Positions 54,861 to 64,000 are shown, counted from the stretch's first letter. The stretch is DNA of 64,000 nt from Patiriisocius marinistellae (GCF_009014635.1 NZ_BKCF01000003.1:1-64000), one strand, 5' to 3'. Translations and numbers: made by a program. Notes: a model not told the origin generated them from the sequence alone.

Positions 54861-56150
54861 TTGTCTGATTCTAAAAATATTAAACTAAAAGATGCCATCG
54901 CTATAGGAATAGGAGGTATGGTTGGTGGTGGAATATTTGCAGTATTAGGACTTGCTGTCTCATTAGCTAAAGGAGGTACTCCAGTAGCATTTTTAGTTGC
55001 AGGTATAATAGCTTTATTTACAGCTTATGCTTACGCAAAGTTATCATTAAAATATCCAGACCGTGGTGGTACTGTTCGTTTTATTAATGAGGGATTTGGT
55101 CAAGGAGTATTTAGCGGTGGAGTTAATAATGTTCTTTGGATAAGTTACATTATCATGTTATCGTTATACGCAAGTGCTTTTGGCTCTTATGGCCCAGAAC
55201 TTTTTTCGGCTACAGGAGATAAAACTATTGACACACATATTTATATCACTTTTGTAGTTTTACTGGCAACAGTGATTAATTATTATAGTCTAAAGGTTGT
55301 TGGAAAAATTGAAAGTGCAGCAGTATTTATCAAGTTGATTATTTTACTTGCTTTTGTAGGTTTAGGTATTTATGGTCTCTTCGGAAATGTAAATTTATCA
55401 CAACTTAATCCTTCAAATTGGGAAGCACCGTTACAATTACTCGCTGGTGGGATGGTAATATTTGTAGCGTATGAAGGATTTGAACTTATTGCAAATGCAG
55501 TTCCAGATATGGAAAATCCGGAGAAAAATATCTTTAAGGCATATTATTACTCTGTAGGTTTTGTAGTGTTACTCTATATTTTAATAGCAATGATTACGGT
55601 AGGGTCGCTCAATTTTGATGCAATAGCAACTGCTAAAGATTATGTTCTTGCAGAGGCATCAAAACCATTGATTGGTCAAATAGGGTTTACAATTATGACG
55701 ATTGCTGCTTTGATTTCTACATTTTCAGCAATTAATGCCACACTTTACGGAGGTAGTAGAGTAAGCTACGAACTTGCCGAAGACGATGAGCTGCCTCATG
55801 AGTTTACATATCAATTATGGAATAAACCTGTAGGTCTTCTTATAACAGTTACACTAACTTTACTTATCGCTAACTTTGTTAATTTAGAAAGTATCTCAAC
55901 ATCTGGTAGTGCTGGTTTTCTACTCATTTTTACAATAGTAAATTTTACTGCTTTTAAAAAATCCAATAGCTTGAATGCAAGTAAAATAATAACTTTTTTA
56001 GGAGCTATCCTTTGTGCTGCTGCATTCATTGTACTCATTGTTCAACAATTTGATAAAAACAGAATAGGAGTGCTAATTTCTGTTGGAATTATAATCTTTT
56101 GTTTTATTGGGGAAGCAATGTTTAAAGCCACAAAAAAATCAAAGAGGTAA
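54861..56150 (+). CDS. APC-superfamily amino acid permease
   Basis: A 429-residue transporter with about 12 membrane segments. The first conserved segment DAIAIGIGGMVGGGIFAVLG carries the GGMVGGGIF substrate-site turn, and SRVSYELAEDDELPHEF follows segment 8, as in amino acid/polyamine/organocation permeases. Substrate cannot be named. The start is TTG (54861) right after nnr. It ends two bases before the convergent NDH-2 gene, leaving no room for a separate terminator. Confidence 0.88.
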   Translation: MSDSKNIKLKDAIAIGIGGMVGGGIFAVLGLAVSLAKGGTPVAFLVAGIIALFTAYAYAKLSLKYPDRGGTVRFINEGFGQGVFSGGVNNVLWISYIIMLSLYASAFGSYGPELFSATGDKTIDTHIYITFVVLLATVINYYSLKVVGKIESAAVFIKLIILLAFVGLGIYGLFGNVNLSQLNPSNWEAPLQLLAGGMVIFVAYEGFELIANAVPDMENPEKNIFKAYYYSVGFVVLLYILIAMITVGSLNFDAIATAKDYVLAEASKPLIGQIGFTIMTIAALISTFSAINATLYGGSRVSYELAEDDELPHEFTYQLWNKPVGLLITVTLTLLIANFVNLESISTSGSAGFLLIFTIVNFTAFKKSNSLNASKIITFLGAILCAAAFIVLIVQQFDKNRIGVLISVGIIIFCFIGEAMFKATKKSKR

Positions 56151-56151
56151 T

Positions 56152-57414
56152 CTAGTCATTTTTAGTTTTTTTATACGGTCTAATGATTAATCCCAAAGGT
56201 CTGTCATAACTTATGTAATTTGAAAACCAGTCTACAAAAGCAACTAGTTTATTACGAAAACCAACCAATGAAAATATATGAATAAACATCCACACTAACC
56301 AAGCAAAAGTTCCTTGAAATTTCCACTTAGGTAAATCTACCACTGCTTTTTTTCTACCTACAGTTGCCATAGAGCCTTTATCTTTATATTTAAAAATTTC
56401 CATAGGTTTTCCTGCAATATGTCTTAAAATATTTTTTGACAACGTTTCACCTTGTTGTTGTGCAACGGGTGCTAGCATAGGCAATCCTTTTGGGTTTTCT
56501 TTAGTAATATGTGCTGCAACATCTCCAATAGCAAAAACATTTTTATAATTTAAAACTTGGTTAAATTCATTAACCGCAATTCTATTACCTCCTATAATTA
56601 CGTCTTTTGCTAATCCATCAATGGGAGCTCCTTTTACCCCTGCAGTCCATATAACCGTATCAGTTTTAAAAGTAGTAGCGTCTTCCAGAGTAATCGTACC
56701 ATTTTCGTAACTATTTACTTTTGCGTTTAGGAAAACATTGATACCTAGTTCCTTTAAATAAACTTCACTCTTTTCTGAAGCATTTTCGGACATTGCAGAT
56801 AATAATTTTGGCGAAGCCTCATAAAGGTTTATGCTCATTTTTGAGGTGTCAAGTCCTGGAAAATCTTTAGGAATTACATAACGTTTCATTTCAGATAGTG
56901 CACCAGCTAATTCAATTCCTGCAGGACCACCACCTACAATAGCTATGTTTAGAATTTCATCAAGAGATGCTCTTTGATTGTCTTCCATCGCTTTTTCTAA
57001 ATTCTGAAATATAAAACTCCTTAAATTTAATGCATCTGGAATAGATTTAAGCGTTAGAAGTCTTTCTTTAACAGGCTCGAAGTTGAAAAAATTATTTTGA
57101 CTCCCCGTTGCAATAATTAAATAATCAAATGAAATTTTTCCAGCTGATGTTTTTATAGCATTTTCTTCAAAGGATAGAACTTTTGCCATCCTAAAGCTCA
57201 CATTATCAAAACTTCTAAAAATTCTGCGAACGGGGTATGCAATACTTCCAGGTTCTAAACCTCCCGTAGCAACTTGATACATTAAAGGCTGGAAATTATG
57301 ATAATTGTGCTGATCTATGAGCAAAACATCTACTGGTTTATTCTTAAATTTTTTTGCCATAGCAATACCACCAAATCCTGCGCCTATGATAACTATTTTT
57401 TGTTTTTGAGCCAT
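56152..57414 (-). CDS. ndh: Type II NADH dehydrogenase
   Basis: A 420-residue FAD enzyme passing electrons from NADH to quinone without pumping protons. FAD site VIIGAGFGGIAMAKKF, NAD site IAIVGGGPAGIELAGALSEM, quinone-site segment ANVFAIGDVAAHITKE-type (VFAIGDVAAHI), and MLAPVAQQQGETLSKNI are present. The C-terminal amphipathic and hydrophobic part (FAWLVWMFIHIFSLVGF) anchors it to the membrane. Monocistronic and convergent with the permease gene. Confidence 0.93.
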   Translation of the reverse strand: MAQKQKIVIIGAGFGGIAMAKKFKNKPVDVLLIDQHNYHNFQPLMYQVATGGLEPGSIAYPVRRIFRSFDNVSFRMAKVLSFEENAIKTSAGKISFDYLIIATGSQNNFFNFEPVKERLLTLKSIPDALNLRSFIFQNLEKAMEDNQRASLDEILNIAIVGGGPAGIELAGALSEMKRYVIPKDFPGLDTSKMSINLYEASPKLLSAMSENASEKSEVYLKELGINVFLNAKVNSYENGTITLEDATTFKTDTVIWTAGVKGAPIDGLAKDVIIGGNRIAVNEFNQVLNYKNVFAIGDVAAHITKENPKGLPMLAPVAQQQGETLSKNILRHIAGKPMEIFKYKDKGSMATVGRKKAVVDLPKWKFQGTFAWLVWMFIHIFSLVGFRNKLVAFVDWFSNYISYDRPLGLIIRPYKKTKND

Positions 57415-57449
57415 TTTAAATTATTATTATTATAAAATCATATTTAGAC

Positions 57450-57486
57450 AAAAAGCCTTCTAGAAAATATTCTAAAAGGCTTTTAT
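57450..57486 (-). terminator. Terminator of the TlpA-like gene
   Basis: On the minus strand AAAAGCCTTTTAGAATATTT and then TCTAGAAGGCTTTTTG: a long stem and T-run, about 30 bases after the stop. Confidence 0.8.
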
Positions 57487-57516
57487 TTATTTTACGTTAC
57501 TCATTTAAATATCTTT

Positions 57517-58884
57517 TTAGATAAGCTTGTCAAGTAATTTTCTTAATAAAGGATCAGATGGTCTTGGAGCGTCTGCACTTACTATATTTCCGTCTGGGCC
57601 AATTAAAATAAATCTTGGTATTCCAGTTATTGCATATTCTGTAACAAAAGAAGACTTCCAGTCGTTATCTGCGATTAATTGAATGCCAACAAGTTCTTTA
57701 TCAATAACCATTTTCTTCCATTTCTCATAATCTCCTTTACGATCAATTGAGATACTTACAAACTCAATATTTTTATTGTGATACTCTTTTTCAACTTTTT
57801 TTAATGAAGGGATTTCTGCTATACAAGGTCCACACCACGTTGCCCAAACATCAATATATGTATATTTTCCATTTAAATCTGCAAGTGCGATCTTTCCACC
57901 TTTATGGTTTTCATAATTAAAAGCAGGTGATGGATTTCCTTTTGTTAACGGTTTATATGTATTATATCTAGATGTAATTTCAGCAAGATTTTCTTTGCTT
58001 GGATTAATAGCTTTATAAGCATTGTAAACTTCATCTAATTTTTCATTTGGGCTCAATCCATATTGTAAATATTGTGTAACCATTTTCTCTTTAGCAAAGC
58101 CATTAGGGTAAATGTTATTAATATGATTTAAATAAGTTATGGTCATATCCTTATCTTCACTTTCATCAGCTAAAAATGCTTCGTAAGCATCATTTTGTAT
58201 TTTATTATCAACCATTTGTTGATATGCCATGGAAGATCTATATGCAGTAGTATCACTAATAATAATATTGTTATTAAGATTTTTAAAAGAAGTTGTAGGC
58301 TTAAAAGAATTATTTTTTGTTATATATGCATGATACTGTGGATACATATTATGTGTAAATGCAGTTGTGTAAATCTCTTCATTTTTTAAAATGTTTAAAA
58401 AACTTTTGTTTTTGATTCCACTTGCTACAAGAATACTATCTTCAGCTTTCTTATTAGATTTCATCTTTTCTATATATAAACTTTCTTCATCTGCATAAAG
58501 TTCCATAGGACTCATTTCTGCATCTCTTAAACTTTTTTCTCTAGTAAAAATATTTTCATTAGCTAAAGTTCCCTCGAATATTGGAGCTTGACCTGTGTTT
58601 GCATCCATTTTAATAGTTAAGGATTTTCCTTTTTCAAGATAAATTGGCATTCTATCACGTCCTAAAACAATATTATAAAATCCTGTAGATGGTATATTAA
58701 GTGTATCATTGACACTACCGTTATTGTCTAGTTTTAGCTGTTCATTAAAATTTGCACCAACAATATTAATAGAGGGAGCTCCGCTATTTGCAAAAGTTGC
58801 ATTAAATGCAACCGTAGTATTTTCCTGTTTTGATTCGCAACTAAATATTAGTATTGTAATAACTAATAGAATGATTCTTTTCAT
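57517..58884 (-). CDS. TlpA-family thiol-disulfide lipoprotein
   Basis: A 455-residue lipoprotein (IILLVITILIFSC, lipobox cysteine at 16). Residues about 20-120 form a DUF4369-like beta domain (FNIVLGRDRMPIYLEKGKSL), the middle is helical, and 320-455 is a thioredoxin fold with WATWCGPCIAEIPSLKKVEK (CGPC) and cis-proline in ITGIPRFILIGPDG. Probably a periplasmic reductase of extracytoplasmic thiols. Exact partner unknown. Confidence 0.88.
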   Translation of the reverse strand: MKRIILLVITILIFSCESKQENTTVAFNATFANSGAPSINIVGANFNEQLKLDNNGSVNDTLNIPSTGFYNIVLGRDRMPIYLEKGKSLTIKMDANTGQAPIFEGTLANENIFTREKSLRDAEMSPMELYADEESLYIEKMKSNKKAEDSILVASGIKNKSFLNILKNEEIYTTAFTHNMYPQYHAYITKNNSFKPTTSFKNLNNNIIISDTTAYRSSMAYQQMVDNKIQNDAYEAFLADESEDKDMTITYLNHINNIYPNGFAKEKMVTQYLQYGLSPNEKLDEVYNAYKAINPSKENLAEITSRYNTYKPLTKGNPSPAFNYENHKGGKIALADLNGKYTYIDVWATWCGPCIAEIPSLKKVEKEYHNKNIEFVSISIDRKGDYEKWKKMVIDKELVGIQLIADNDWKSSFVTEYAITGIPRFILIGPDGNIVSADAPRPSDPLLRKLLDKLI

Positions 58885-58950
58885 AGATATATCCTTTAAT
58901 TTTATTTTAATTAAACAAAACTAAACTTTAATAATTGTCTTATGTTTTAA

Positions 58951-58983
58951 TTGATAAAACCTTAACAAGAAATTGTATTTTTG
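58951..58983 (+). promoter_or_regulatory. Promoter of hutH
   Basis: TTG at 58951-58953, then 22 bases, then TATTTTTG at 58976-58983, matching the Bacteroidota TTG-N17-23-TAnnTTTG pattern. It covers the TTG at 58981 that would otherwise be taken as the hutH start. Confidence 0.65.
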
Positions 58984-59013
58984 TGTAAACAACTATCTAA
59001 ATCCGTATTTAAT

Positions 59014-60513
59014 TTGCATTATATAAGCACTACATTGTTAAGTTTATCTGTAATTAATGATATTCTTAAAACAGATAAAAAAATAGCACTTTCTGAAGAA
59101 GCTGTTGGAAATATTAACCGATGTCATGATTTTTTATCAAATAAAATGAAAAATAATGACACACCTATTTATGGCATAAATACTGGATTTGGTTCCTTGT
59201 GTAATGTCAAGGTTTCAAGTGATAATTTATCAAAACTTCAAGAAAATTTGGTTATGTCACACGCATGTGGCACTGGTGAGTACGTACCAAAGCCAATTGT
59301 TAAATTAATGCTATTGTTGAAAATTCAATCATTAAGTTATGGATATAGTGGGGTTCAATTAAAAACTGTTGAACGCCTAACGGAAATGTATAACAACAAT
59401 ATCCTTCCTGTTATATACACTCAAGGAAGCCTTGGAGCTTCAGGAGATTTAGCGCCATTAGCACATTTGTCACTTCCATTATTAGGAAAAGGTAATGTAT
59501 GGATTGACGATAAGATTGTAGCTTCAGCCGAGGTATTAAAAAAATATAATTGGAATCCAATTGAACTTAAAGCTAAAGAAGGTTTAGCGTTATTAAACGG
59601 AACGCAATTTATGAGTGCCTATGGGATGTACTGTTTAATTAAAAGCCATAAATTATCGTATTTGGCAGACTTAATTGGTGCAATTTCGGTAGATGCGTTT
59701 GATTGTAATATGAGCCCCTTTGATGCTATGGTACATTTAGTAAGACCACATCGTGGACAGGTTAAAACAGCTGAGCGCATTAATGAATTTCTACAAGATA
59801 GTGAGCTAGGAATTTCAGAAAAGAAAAACGTTCAAGATCCTTATTCCTTTAGGTGCATTCCTCAGGTTCATGGAGCGACTAAGGATACTATTGTTTTTGT
59901 AGATAAAACGTTTAAGACCGAAATAAATAGTGTTACTGATAATCCAAACATTTTTACAGGAGAGGATAAAATTATTTCCGGTGGAAATTTTCACGGCCAA
60001 CCGCTTGCGCTGGGATTAGATTACTTGGGTATTGCAATGAGCGAACTGGGTAGTATTAGTGAAAGAAGAACGTATCAACTAGTTTCTGGTCTTAGAAATT
60101 TGCCAGCTTTTTTAGTAGATAATCCAGGTTTGAATAGTGGATTCATGATTCCGCAGTATACGGCTGCTAGTATTGTAAGCCAAAACAAACAATTAGCTAC
60201 ACCTGCATCTGTTGATTCAATTGTATCTTCAAATGGGCAAGAAGACCATGTGAGTATGGGTGCTAATGCTGCTACAAAGTGCCTTAGAATTATTAATAAT
60301 ATTGAAACTATTCTCGCTATTGAATTATTGAATGCGACGCAGGCGTTACATTTCCGCAGACCAAAAAAATCTTCACTTTTTGTAGAATCGTTTGTAGAAA
60401 GTTTTAGAACTGTAGTTCCATTTGTAAAAGAGGACAGAGTTTTGGCAGATGATATTCATGCCACGATTGCATTTTTACAAAGCTTGTCGATTGATGATGA
60501 TTTGATTTTTTAA
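59014..60513 (+). CDS. hutH: Histidine ammonia-lyase
   Basis: A 499-residue MIO enzyme converting histidine to urocanate. The cofactor-forming triad is in TQGSLGASGDLAPLAHLSLP (Ala-Ser-Gly). The substrate-selectivity pair reads SH in LVMSHACGTGEYV, as in histidine rather than tyrosine or phenylalanine lyases. NGTQFMSAYGMY and QDPYSFRCIPQVHGA-type segments complete it. Start is taken at TTG 59014 (LHYISTTLLSLSVIND), since an upstream TTG lies inside the promoter. hutU, hutI and hutG are not nearby. Confidence 0.9.
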   Translation: MHYISTTLLSLSVINDILKTDKKIALSEEAVGNINRCHDFLSNKMKNNDTPIYGINTGFGSLCNVKVSSDNLSKLQENLVMSHACGTGEYVPKPIVKLMLLLKIQSLSYGYSGVQLKTVERLTEMYNNNILPVIYTQGSLGASGDLAPLAHLSLPLLGKGNVWIDDKIVASAEVLKKYNWNPIELKAKEGLALLNGTQFMSAYGMYCLIKSHKLSYLADLIGAISVDAFDCNMSPFDAMVHLVRPHRGQVKTAERINEFLQDSELGISEKKNVQDPYSFRCIPQVHGATKDTIVFVDKTFKTEINSVTDNPNIFTGEDKIISGGNFHGQPLALGLDYLGIAMSELGSISERRTYQLVSGLRNLPAFLVDNPGLNSGFMIPQYTAASIVSQNKQLATPASVDSIVSSNGQEDHVSMGANAATKCLRIINNIETILAIELLNATQALHFRRPKKSSLFVESFVESFRTVVPFVKEDRVLADDIHATIAFLQSLSIDDDLIF

Positions 60514-60522
60514 AATCTAATT

Positions 60523-61407
60523 ATGCGAAAAATAATTTTATTTGTAATCTTAGCTTTTAATATCCTTTGTAATGCTCAAGAATATACTCCGCTCTTGGAT
60601 GATGTAAATGAATGGAAATTTACAACATGTTTTATGGGAGATTGTATAAATGATGTTTATTTTACTAATGGTGATACTTTAGTGAATAATAAAAACTATA
60701 AAGTACTTGATGGGTATCATTATATTTCTCGCTCCTTTTTACTGAGAGAAGAGGTTGTAGAGAAAAAGGTTTTTCTTTTGACAATTATTAATGAAGCGCA
60801 ACGTGAATATTTATTATATAATTTTTCAATGGAGATAGGGGATGAAATTGAAATGCTGAACCCTATCACTCCATTTCCCGAAAGTGGAGGAATGTATACA
60901 TTAACTAATATAGAAAGTTTACCTTTAGTTGATGGTGCTAATTATAATCACTATTATTTATCTCCTTCTCCAAATAATACAACTAGTTCTTGGGATGCAG
61001 TCTGGGTTGAAGGTCTTGGGTCTTTATCTATAATCACGGCTCCAGGAGGGGCTCCTAATTTTGATGGAGTAGGTGAATTAAGTTGTTTTTTTAAAAATGA
61101 AGATTTGTTTTATTCCAACTTAGAAAGAGTTCCCGATTGTGAAACACAGTTAGGTGTCGATGAAAATAGTTCTATTTATAATTTTAAATTTATTTCAGAA
61201 GAAAATAATTTAAAAATTATAAATACAATTGGGATCTCTAAAATTTTACTGTACACTATTGAAGGTAAATTGATACTTACTTCATTAAATGAAAGTAATG
61301 ATCCTATTAAATTACTTGATACAACAAATTATAGCAGTGGGGTTTATATAGTTAAATTAACAAACATTAACGGAGCTTTTTCTAGTCATAAAGTAATAAT
61401 TAATTAA
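60523..61407 (+). CDS. T9SS type A sorting-domain protein
   Basis: A 294-residue exported protein: signal peptide (MRKIILFVILAFNILCNAQ), an uncharacterised body with several cysteines (FTTCFMGDCINDVYF, LSCFFKNEDLF, PDCETQLG) and a C-terminal type A sorting domain of about 75 residues (NLKIINTIGISKILLYTIEG, then SSGVYIVKL and SHKVIIN). The domain directs secretion by the type IX system and anchoring to the cell surface. Function of the body unknown. It begins nine bases after hutH. Confidence 0.85.
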   Translation: MRKIILFVILAFNILCNAQEYTPLLDDVNEWKFTTCFMGDCINDVYFTNGDTLVNNKNYKVLDGYHYISRSFLLREEVVEKKVFLLTIINEAQREYLLYNFSMEIGDEIEMLNPITPFPESGGMYTLTNIESLPLVDGANYNHYYLSPSPNNTTSSWDAVWVEGLGSLSIITAPGGAPNFDGVGELSCFFKNEDLFYSNLERVPDCETQLGVDENSSIYNFKFISEENNLKIINTIGISKILLYTIEGKLILTSLNESNDPIKLLDTTNYSSGVYIVKLTNINGAFSSHKVIIN

Positions 61408-61410
61408 ATA

Positions 61411-61445
61411 AAAAAAGCTCTCATTTTAATAATGAGAGCTTTTTG
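61411..61445. terminator. Bidirectional terminator
   Basis: AAAAAAGCTCTCATT, loop TTAAT, AATGAGAGCTTTTT. Shared by the T9SS gene (+) and the convergent clpC gene (-). Confidence 0.88.
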
Positions 61446-61461
61446 AGATTATTGATAGATT

Positions 61462-64000
61462 TTAAGATTCAGTTGTGTTTTTCTGTTTCTTAATTTTGAT
61501 TGTTAATTCATTTGTTTTTTCATCTAAGTCCATCTTAATACTATCTCCTTCTTTAAGATTACTATTTATAATTTCTTCTGCAAGAGCATCTTCAATGTAT
61601 TTTTGAATAGCTCGTTTTAAAGGTCTTGCGCCATAATCTTTATCAAATCCTTTATCAGCAATATAATCTTTTGCTTTTTCAGAAAGTTTTAAATTATATC
61701 CTAAATCTGTAATGCGTTTATATAATTGGTCTAACTCAATATCAATAATTTTATGAATATCTTCTCTTTCGAGAGCATTGAATACCATTACGTCATCTAC
61801 ACGATTTAAAAACTCAGGTGCAAATGCTTTCTTTAATGCATTTTCAATGATACCTTTTGCATTAGCATCTGCTTGACTTGTTTGAGATTTAGTTCCGAAA
61901 CCAACACCAGTTCCAAAATCCTTAAGCTTACGAGCACCAATATTTGAAGTCATAATAATGATCGTATTTCTGAAATCGATTTTGCGACCTAAACTATCTG
62001 TTAAATGTCCATCATCAAGTACTTGCAAAAGCATATTAAATACATCTGGATGTGCTTTTTCAATTTCATCAAGTAAAACGACTGAATATGGTTTTCTTCT
62101 AATTTTCTCTGTCAATTGACCACCTTCTTCATAACCCACATAACCTGGAGGAGCACCAACTAATCTTGAAATTGCAAATTTTTCCATATACTCACTCATA
62201 TCAATACGAATAAGTGCATTTTCTGAATCAAATAATTCGCGAGCCAAAACTTTAGCTAATTGTGTTTTACCAACACCCGTTTGTCCTAAAAATATAAATG
62301 AACCAATTGGCTTGTTAGGATCTTTAAGTCCAGCTCTATTACGTTGAATTGCTTTTACAACCTTACCAACAGCCTCGTCTTGACCAATTACTTTTCCTTT
62401 AATAAGTTGAGGTAATTCAGCTAATTTATTGCTTTCAGTTTGTGCTATACGATTAACAGGAACCCCCGTCATCATTGAAACAACTTCTGCCACTTGTTCT
62501 TCATCAACCACTTCACGATGAAGTTTAGAATCGTTTTCCCAAACTTCTTGCTCAGTTGCTAAATCTTTCTCAAGGTTTTTTTCATCATCTCTCAATTTAG
62601 CAGCTTCTTCATATTTCTGCTTTTTTACAACAGAGTTTTTAAGTTCACGAACTTCTTCTAATTGTGCCTCTAATTTTAATATTTTTTCAGGAACATTAAT
62701 GTTGGTAATGTGTACACGAGAACCTGCTTCATCTAAAGCATCAATAGCTTTGTCTGGAAGAAAGCGTTCAGTCATATATCTATTAGTGAGCTTTACACAT
62801 GCTACTAGAGCTGCATCTGTATACGTTACATTATGATGAATCTCATATTTATCTTTAATGTTTTGTAAAATCTCTACTGTTTCTTCGACGGAGGTAGGCT
62901 CAACTAATACTTTTTGAAAACGTCGCTCAAGAGCACCGTCTTTTTCAATATATTGTCTATACTCATCAAGTGTAGTAGCACCTATACATTGAATTTCCCC
63001 ACGAGCTAATGCTGGTTTAAACATATTTGAAGCGTCTAAACTTCCAGTAGCTCCTCCTGCACCTACAATAGTATGTATTTCGTCTATGAAAAGAATTATG
63101 TCATCATTCTTTTCAAGTTCATTCATTACTGCCTTCATACGTTCCTCAAATTGCCCACGATATTTAGTACCGGCAACTAGACTCGCAAGGTCTAATGTAA
63201 CAACACGTTTATCATATAGAATACGAGATACTTTTCTTTGTATAATTCTTAAAGCCAACCCCTCGGCAATTGCGGATTTACCAACACCTGGTTCTCCAAT
63301 AAGTAAAGGGTTATTCTTTTTTCTTCGACTTAAAACTTGAGAAACACGTTCAATTTCTTTTTCACGACCTACAACAGGATCTAACTTTCCTTCTTCAGCC
63401 ATTGCAGTTAAATCTCTTCCAAAATTATCTAAAACAGGGGTTTTAGATTTTTTATTAGATTTATTTGTACTCCCACCGCCAAAAATATTGTCTTTATCAC
63501 TATCTTCATTTTGATTTTCATCATCATTTGGAAAAGCTGCAGCATCAGGACCCTCAGTATAATTATCGTCGTTTGTCAACATTACCTTAAATTGTTCTTT
63601 AGCCCCATCATAGTCTACTTTCATTTTATTTAAAAGTTTTGTTGTAGGGTCATTCTCATTTCTTAAGATACATAATAGTAAATGTGCAGTATTAATAGAA
63701 GTGCTTTGAAAAAGTTTAGCTTCTAAAAATGTCGTTTTTAACGCTCTTTCTGCTTGTCTAGTAAGATGTAAATTCTTTTTATCATTACTTGTTATAGCTG
63801 TACCCGGGTTTGCAGGGCTTAAAATTTCGACTTTGCGTCTTAAATGATTTAAGTCAATTTCAAGGGCACTTAATATGGTTACAGCTTTGCCATTTCCATC
63901 TCTCAAAAGTCCTAGCATTAAATGTTCAGTGCCTATAAAATCATGACCTAAACGTAATGCCTCTTCCTTACTAAATGCAATTACATCTTTTACTCTTGGG
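61462..64000 (-). CDS. clpC: ClpC-type AAA+ chaperone (5' end outside window)
   Basis: Partial, at least 845 residues visible. The frame stays open to the window end, beginning PRVKDVIAFSKEEALRLGHD and lacking only the first few codons. Repeats of the Clp N domain come first. AAA domain 1 has Walker A GEPGVGKSAIAEGLALR and Walker B ILFIDEIHTIVGAG. A middle coiled coil follows (LEEVRELKNSVVKKQKYEEA). AAA domain 2 has GQTGVGKTQLAKVLA, VVLLDEIEKAHPDVF and the sensor MTSNIGARKL. It unfolds proteins for ClpP. The insertion NEDSDKDNIFGGGSTNKSNK before domain 1 is low complexity. Confidence 0.95.
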   Translation of the reverse strand, partial: PRVKDVIAFSKEEALRLGHDFIGTEHLMLGLLRDGNGKAVTILSALEIDLNHLRRKVEILSPANPGTAITSNDKKNLHLTRQAERALKTTFLEAKLFQSTSINTAHLLLCILRNENDPTTKLLNKMKVDYDGAKEQFKVMLTNDDNYTEGPDAAAFPNDDENQNEDSDKDNIFGGGSTNKSNKKSKTPVLDNFGRDLTAMAEEGKLDPVVGREKEIERVSQVLSRRKKNNPLLIGEPGVGKSAIAEGLALRIIQRKVSRILYDKRVVTLDLASLVAGTKYRGQFEERMKAVMNELEKNDDIILFIDEIHTIVGAGGATGSLDASNMFKPALARGEIQCIGATTLDEYRQYIEKDGALERRFQKVLVEPTSVEETVEILQNIKDKYEIHHNVTYTDAALVACVKLTNRYMTERFLPDKAIDALDEAGSRVHITNINVPEKILKLEAQLEEVRELKNSVVKKQKYEEAAKLRDDEKNLEKDLATEQEVWENDSKLHREVVDEEQVAEVVSMMTGVPVNRIAQTESNKLAELPQLIKGKVIGQDEAVGKVVKAIQRNRAGLKDPNKPIGSFIFLGQTGVGKTQLAKVLARELFDSENALIRIDMSEYMEKFAISRLVGAPPGYVGYEEGGQLTEKIRRKPYSVVLLDEIEKAHPDVFNMLLQVLDDGHLTDSLGRKIDFRNTIIIMTSNIGARKLKDFGTGVGFGTKSQTSQADANAKGIIENALKKAFAPEFLNRVDDVMVFNALEREDIHKIIDIELDQLYKRITDLGYNLKLSEKAKDYIADKGFDKDYGARPLKRAIQKYIEDALAEEIINSNLKEGDSIKMDLDEKTNELTIKIKKQKNTTES

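Noticed and set aside
58981-59013. Upstream TTG start for hutH adding MCKQLSKSVFN
   Set aside because: It lies in the -7 promoter box and the added residues do not fit the family N-terminus.
1-64000. CRISPR array, prophage, rRNA or tRNA genes
   Set aside because: No regularly spaced identical repeats, no phage structural genes and no tRNA-like cloverleaf or rRNA segment were seen.

Overview
The window looks like chromosomal DNA of a marine-type member of the Flavobacteriaceae (phylum Bacteroidota). The evidence is a base composition of roughly one third GC, promoters of the TAnnTTTG type instead of the sigma70 TATAAT type, almost no Shine-Dalgarno sequences, frequent TTG starts, a secreted protein with a type IX secretion C-terminal domain, and many Bacteroidota-specific families (head-GIN DUF2807, DUF3822, sortilin-type BNR proteins, TlpA/DUF4369 lipoproteins). 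Most of the window is core genome.

Layout. 1-2020: accessory patch with a lipoprotein cassette, a hairpin-rich spacer and a tyrosine recombinase. 2147-9600: prfB (with its programmed frameshift), a secreted metalloprotease, threonine aldolase, an OmpA protein with a 23-residue repeat, a thioredoxin. 9678-18215: YbaB/EbfC, an S9 peptidase, a PLP pair that may make sulfonolipid (cysteine/cysteate synthase plus an alpha-oxoamine synthase), an LpxD-like acyltransferase, sucD, fabG. 18335-24466: VWA-like membrane protein, SPFH protein, pyrR, pyrB, RNase Z. 24467-27530: a second accessory island, with three same-strand cassettes separated by hairpin spacers: a decayed pseudogene, a HEPN-type protein and a coiled-coil membrane protein. 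27683-37370: dus, DUF2807, a giant BNR protein, pdxH, and the polyphosphate operon sixA-ppk-ppx. 37518-43168: miaE, dnaX, RNase P RNA, rsmD and DUF3822. 43295-48401: helicase, a KdsB-KdnB fusion with an acyltransferase, a lipoprotein. 48498-52958: yebC, pterin dehydratase, glutaminase, gcvT. 53306-64000: nnr, permease, NDH-2, a TlpA protein, hutH, a T9SS cargo, and the start-truncated clpC.

Two signals are not explained by ordinary annotation. First, at least five spacers share TAACG-N5-GTATA or a close variant at one end, GTTA-type cores at the other, and internal inverted repeats. They separate unrelated genes that all point the same way, and one lies next to a tyrosine recombinase with an extra N-terminal domain. 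This resembles an integron/attC gene-cassette system run by a recombinase that lacks the IntI-specific insertion. Second, the 10-mer ATTTCCGAAG occurs at least 16 times on the two strands by my manual count, where base composition alone predicts well under one. It occurs in genes and in spacers, twice as facing pairs, as a DNA-uptake or Chi-like word would.

Functional themes: envelope biogenesis (LpxD-like, KdsB-KdnB, acyltransferase, OmpA, possible sulfonolipid), polyphosphate turnover (ppk/ppx), pyrimidine synthesis (pyrR/pyrB), and RNA processing or modification (rnpB, rnz, dus, miaE, rsmD). All calls come from reading the sequence. No database search was possible.
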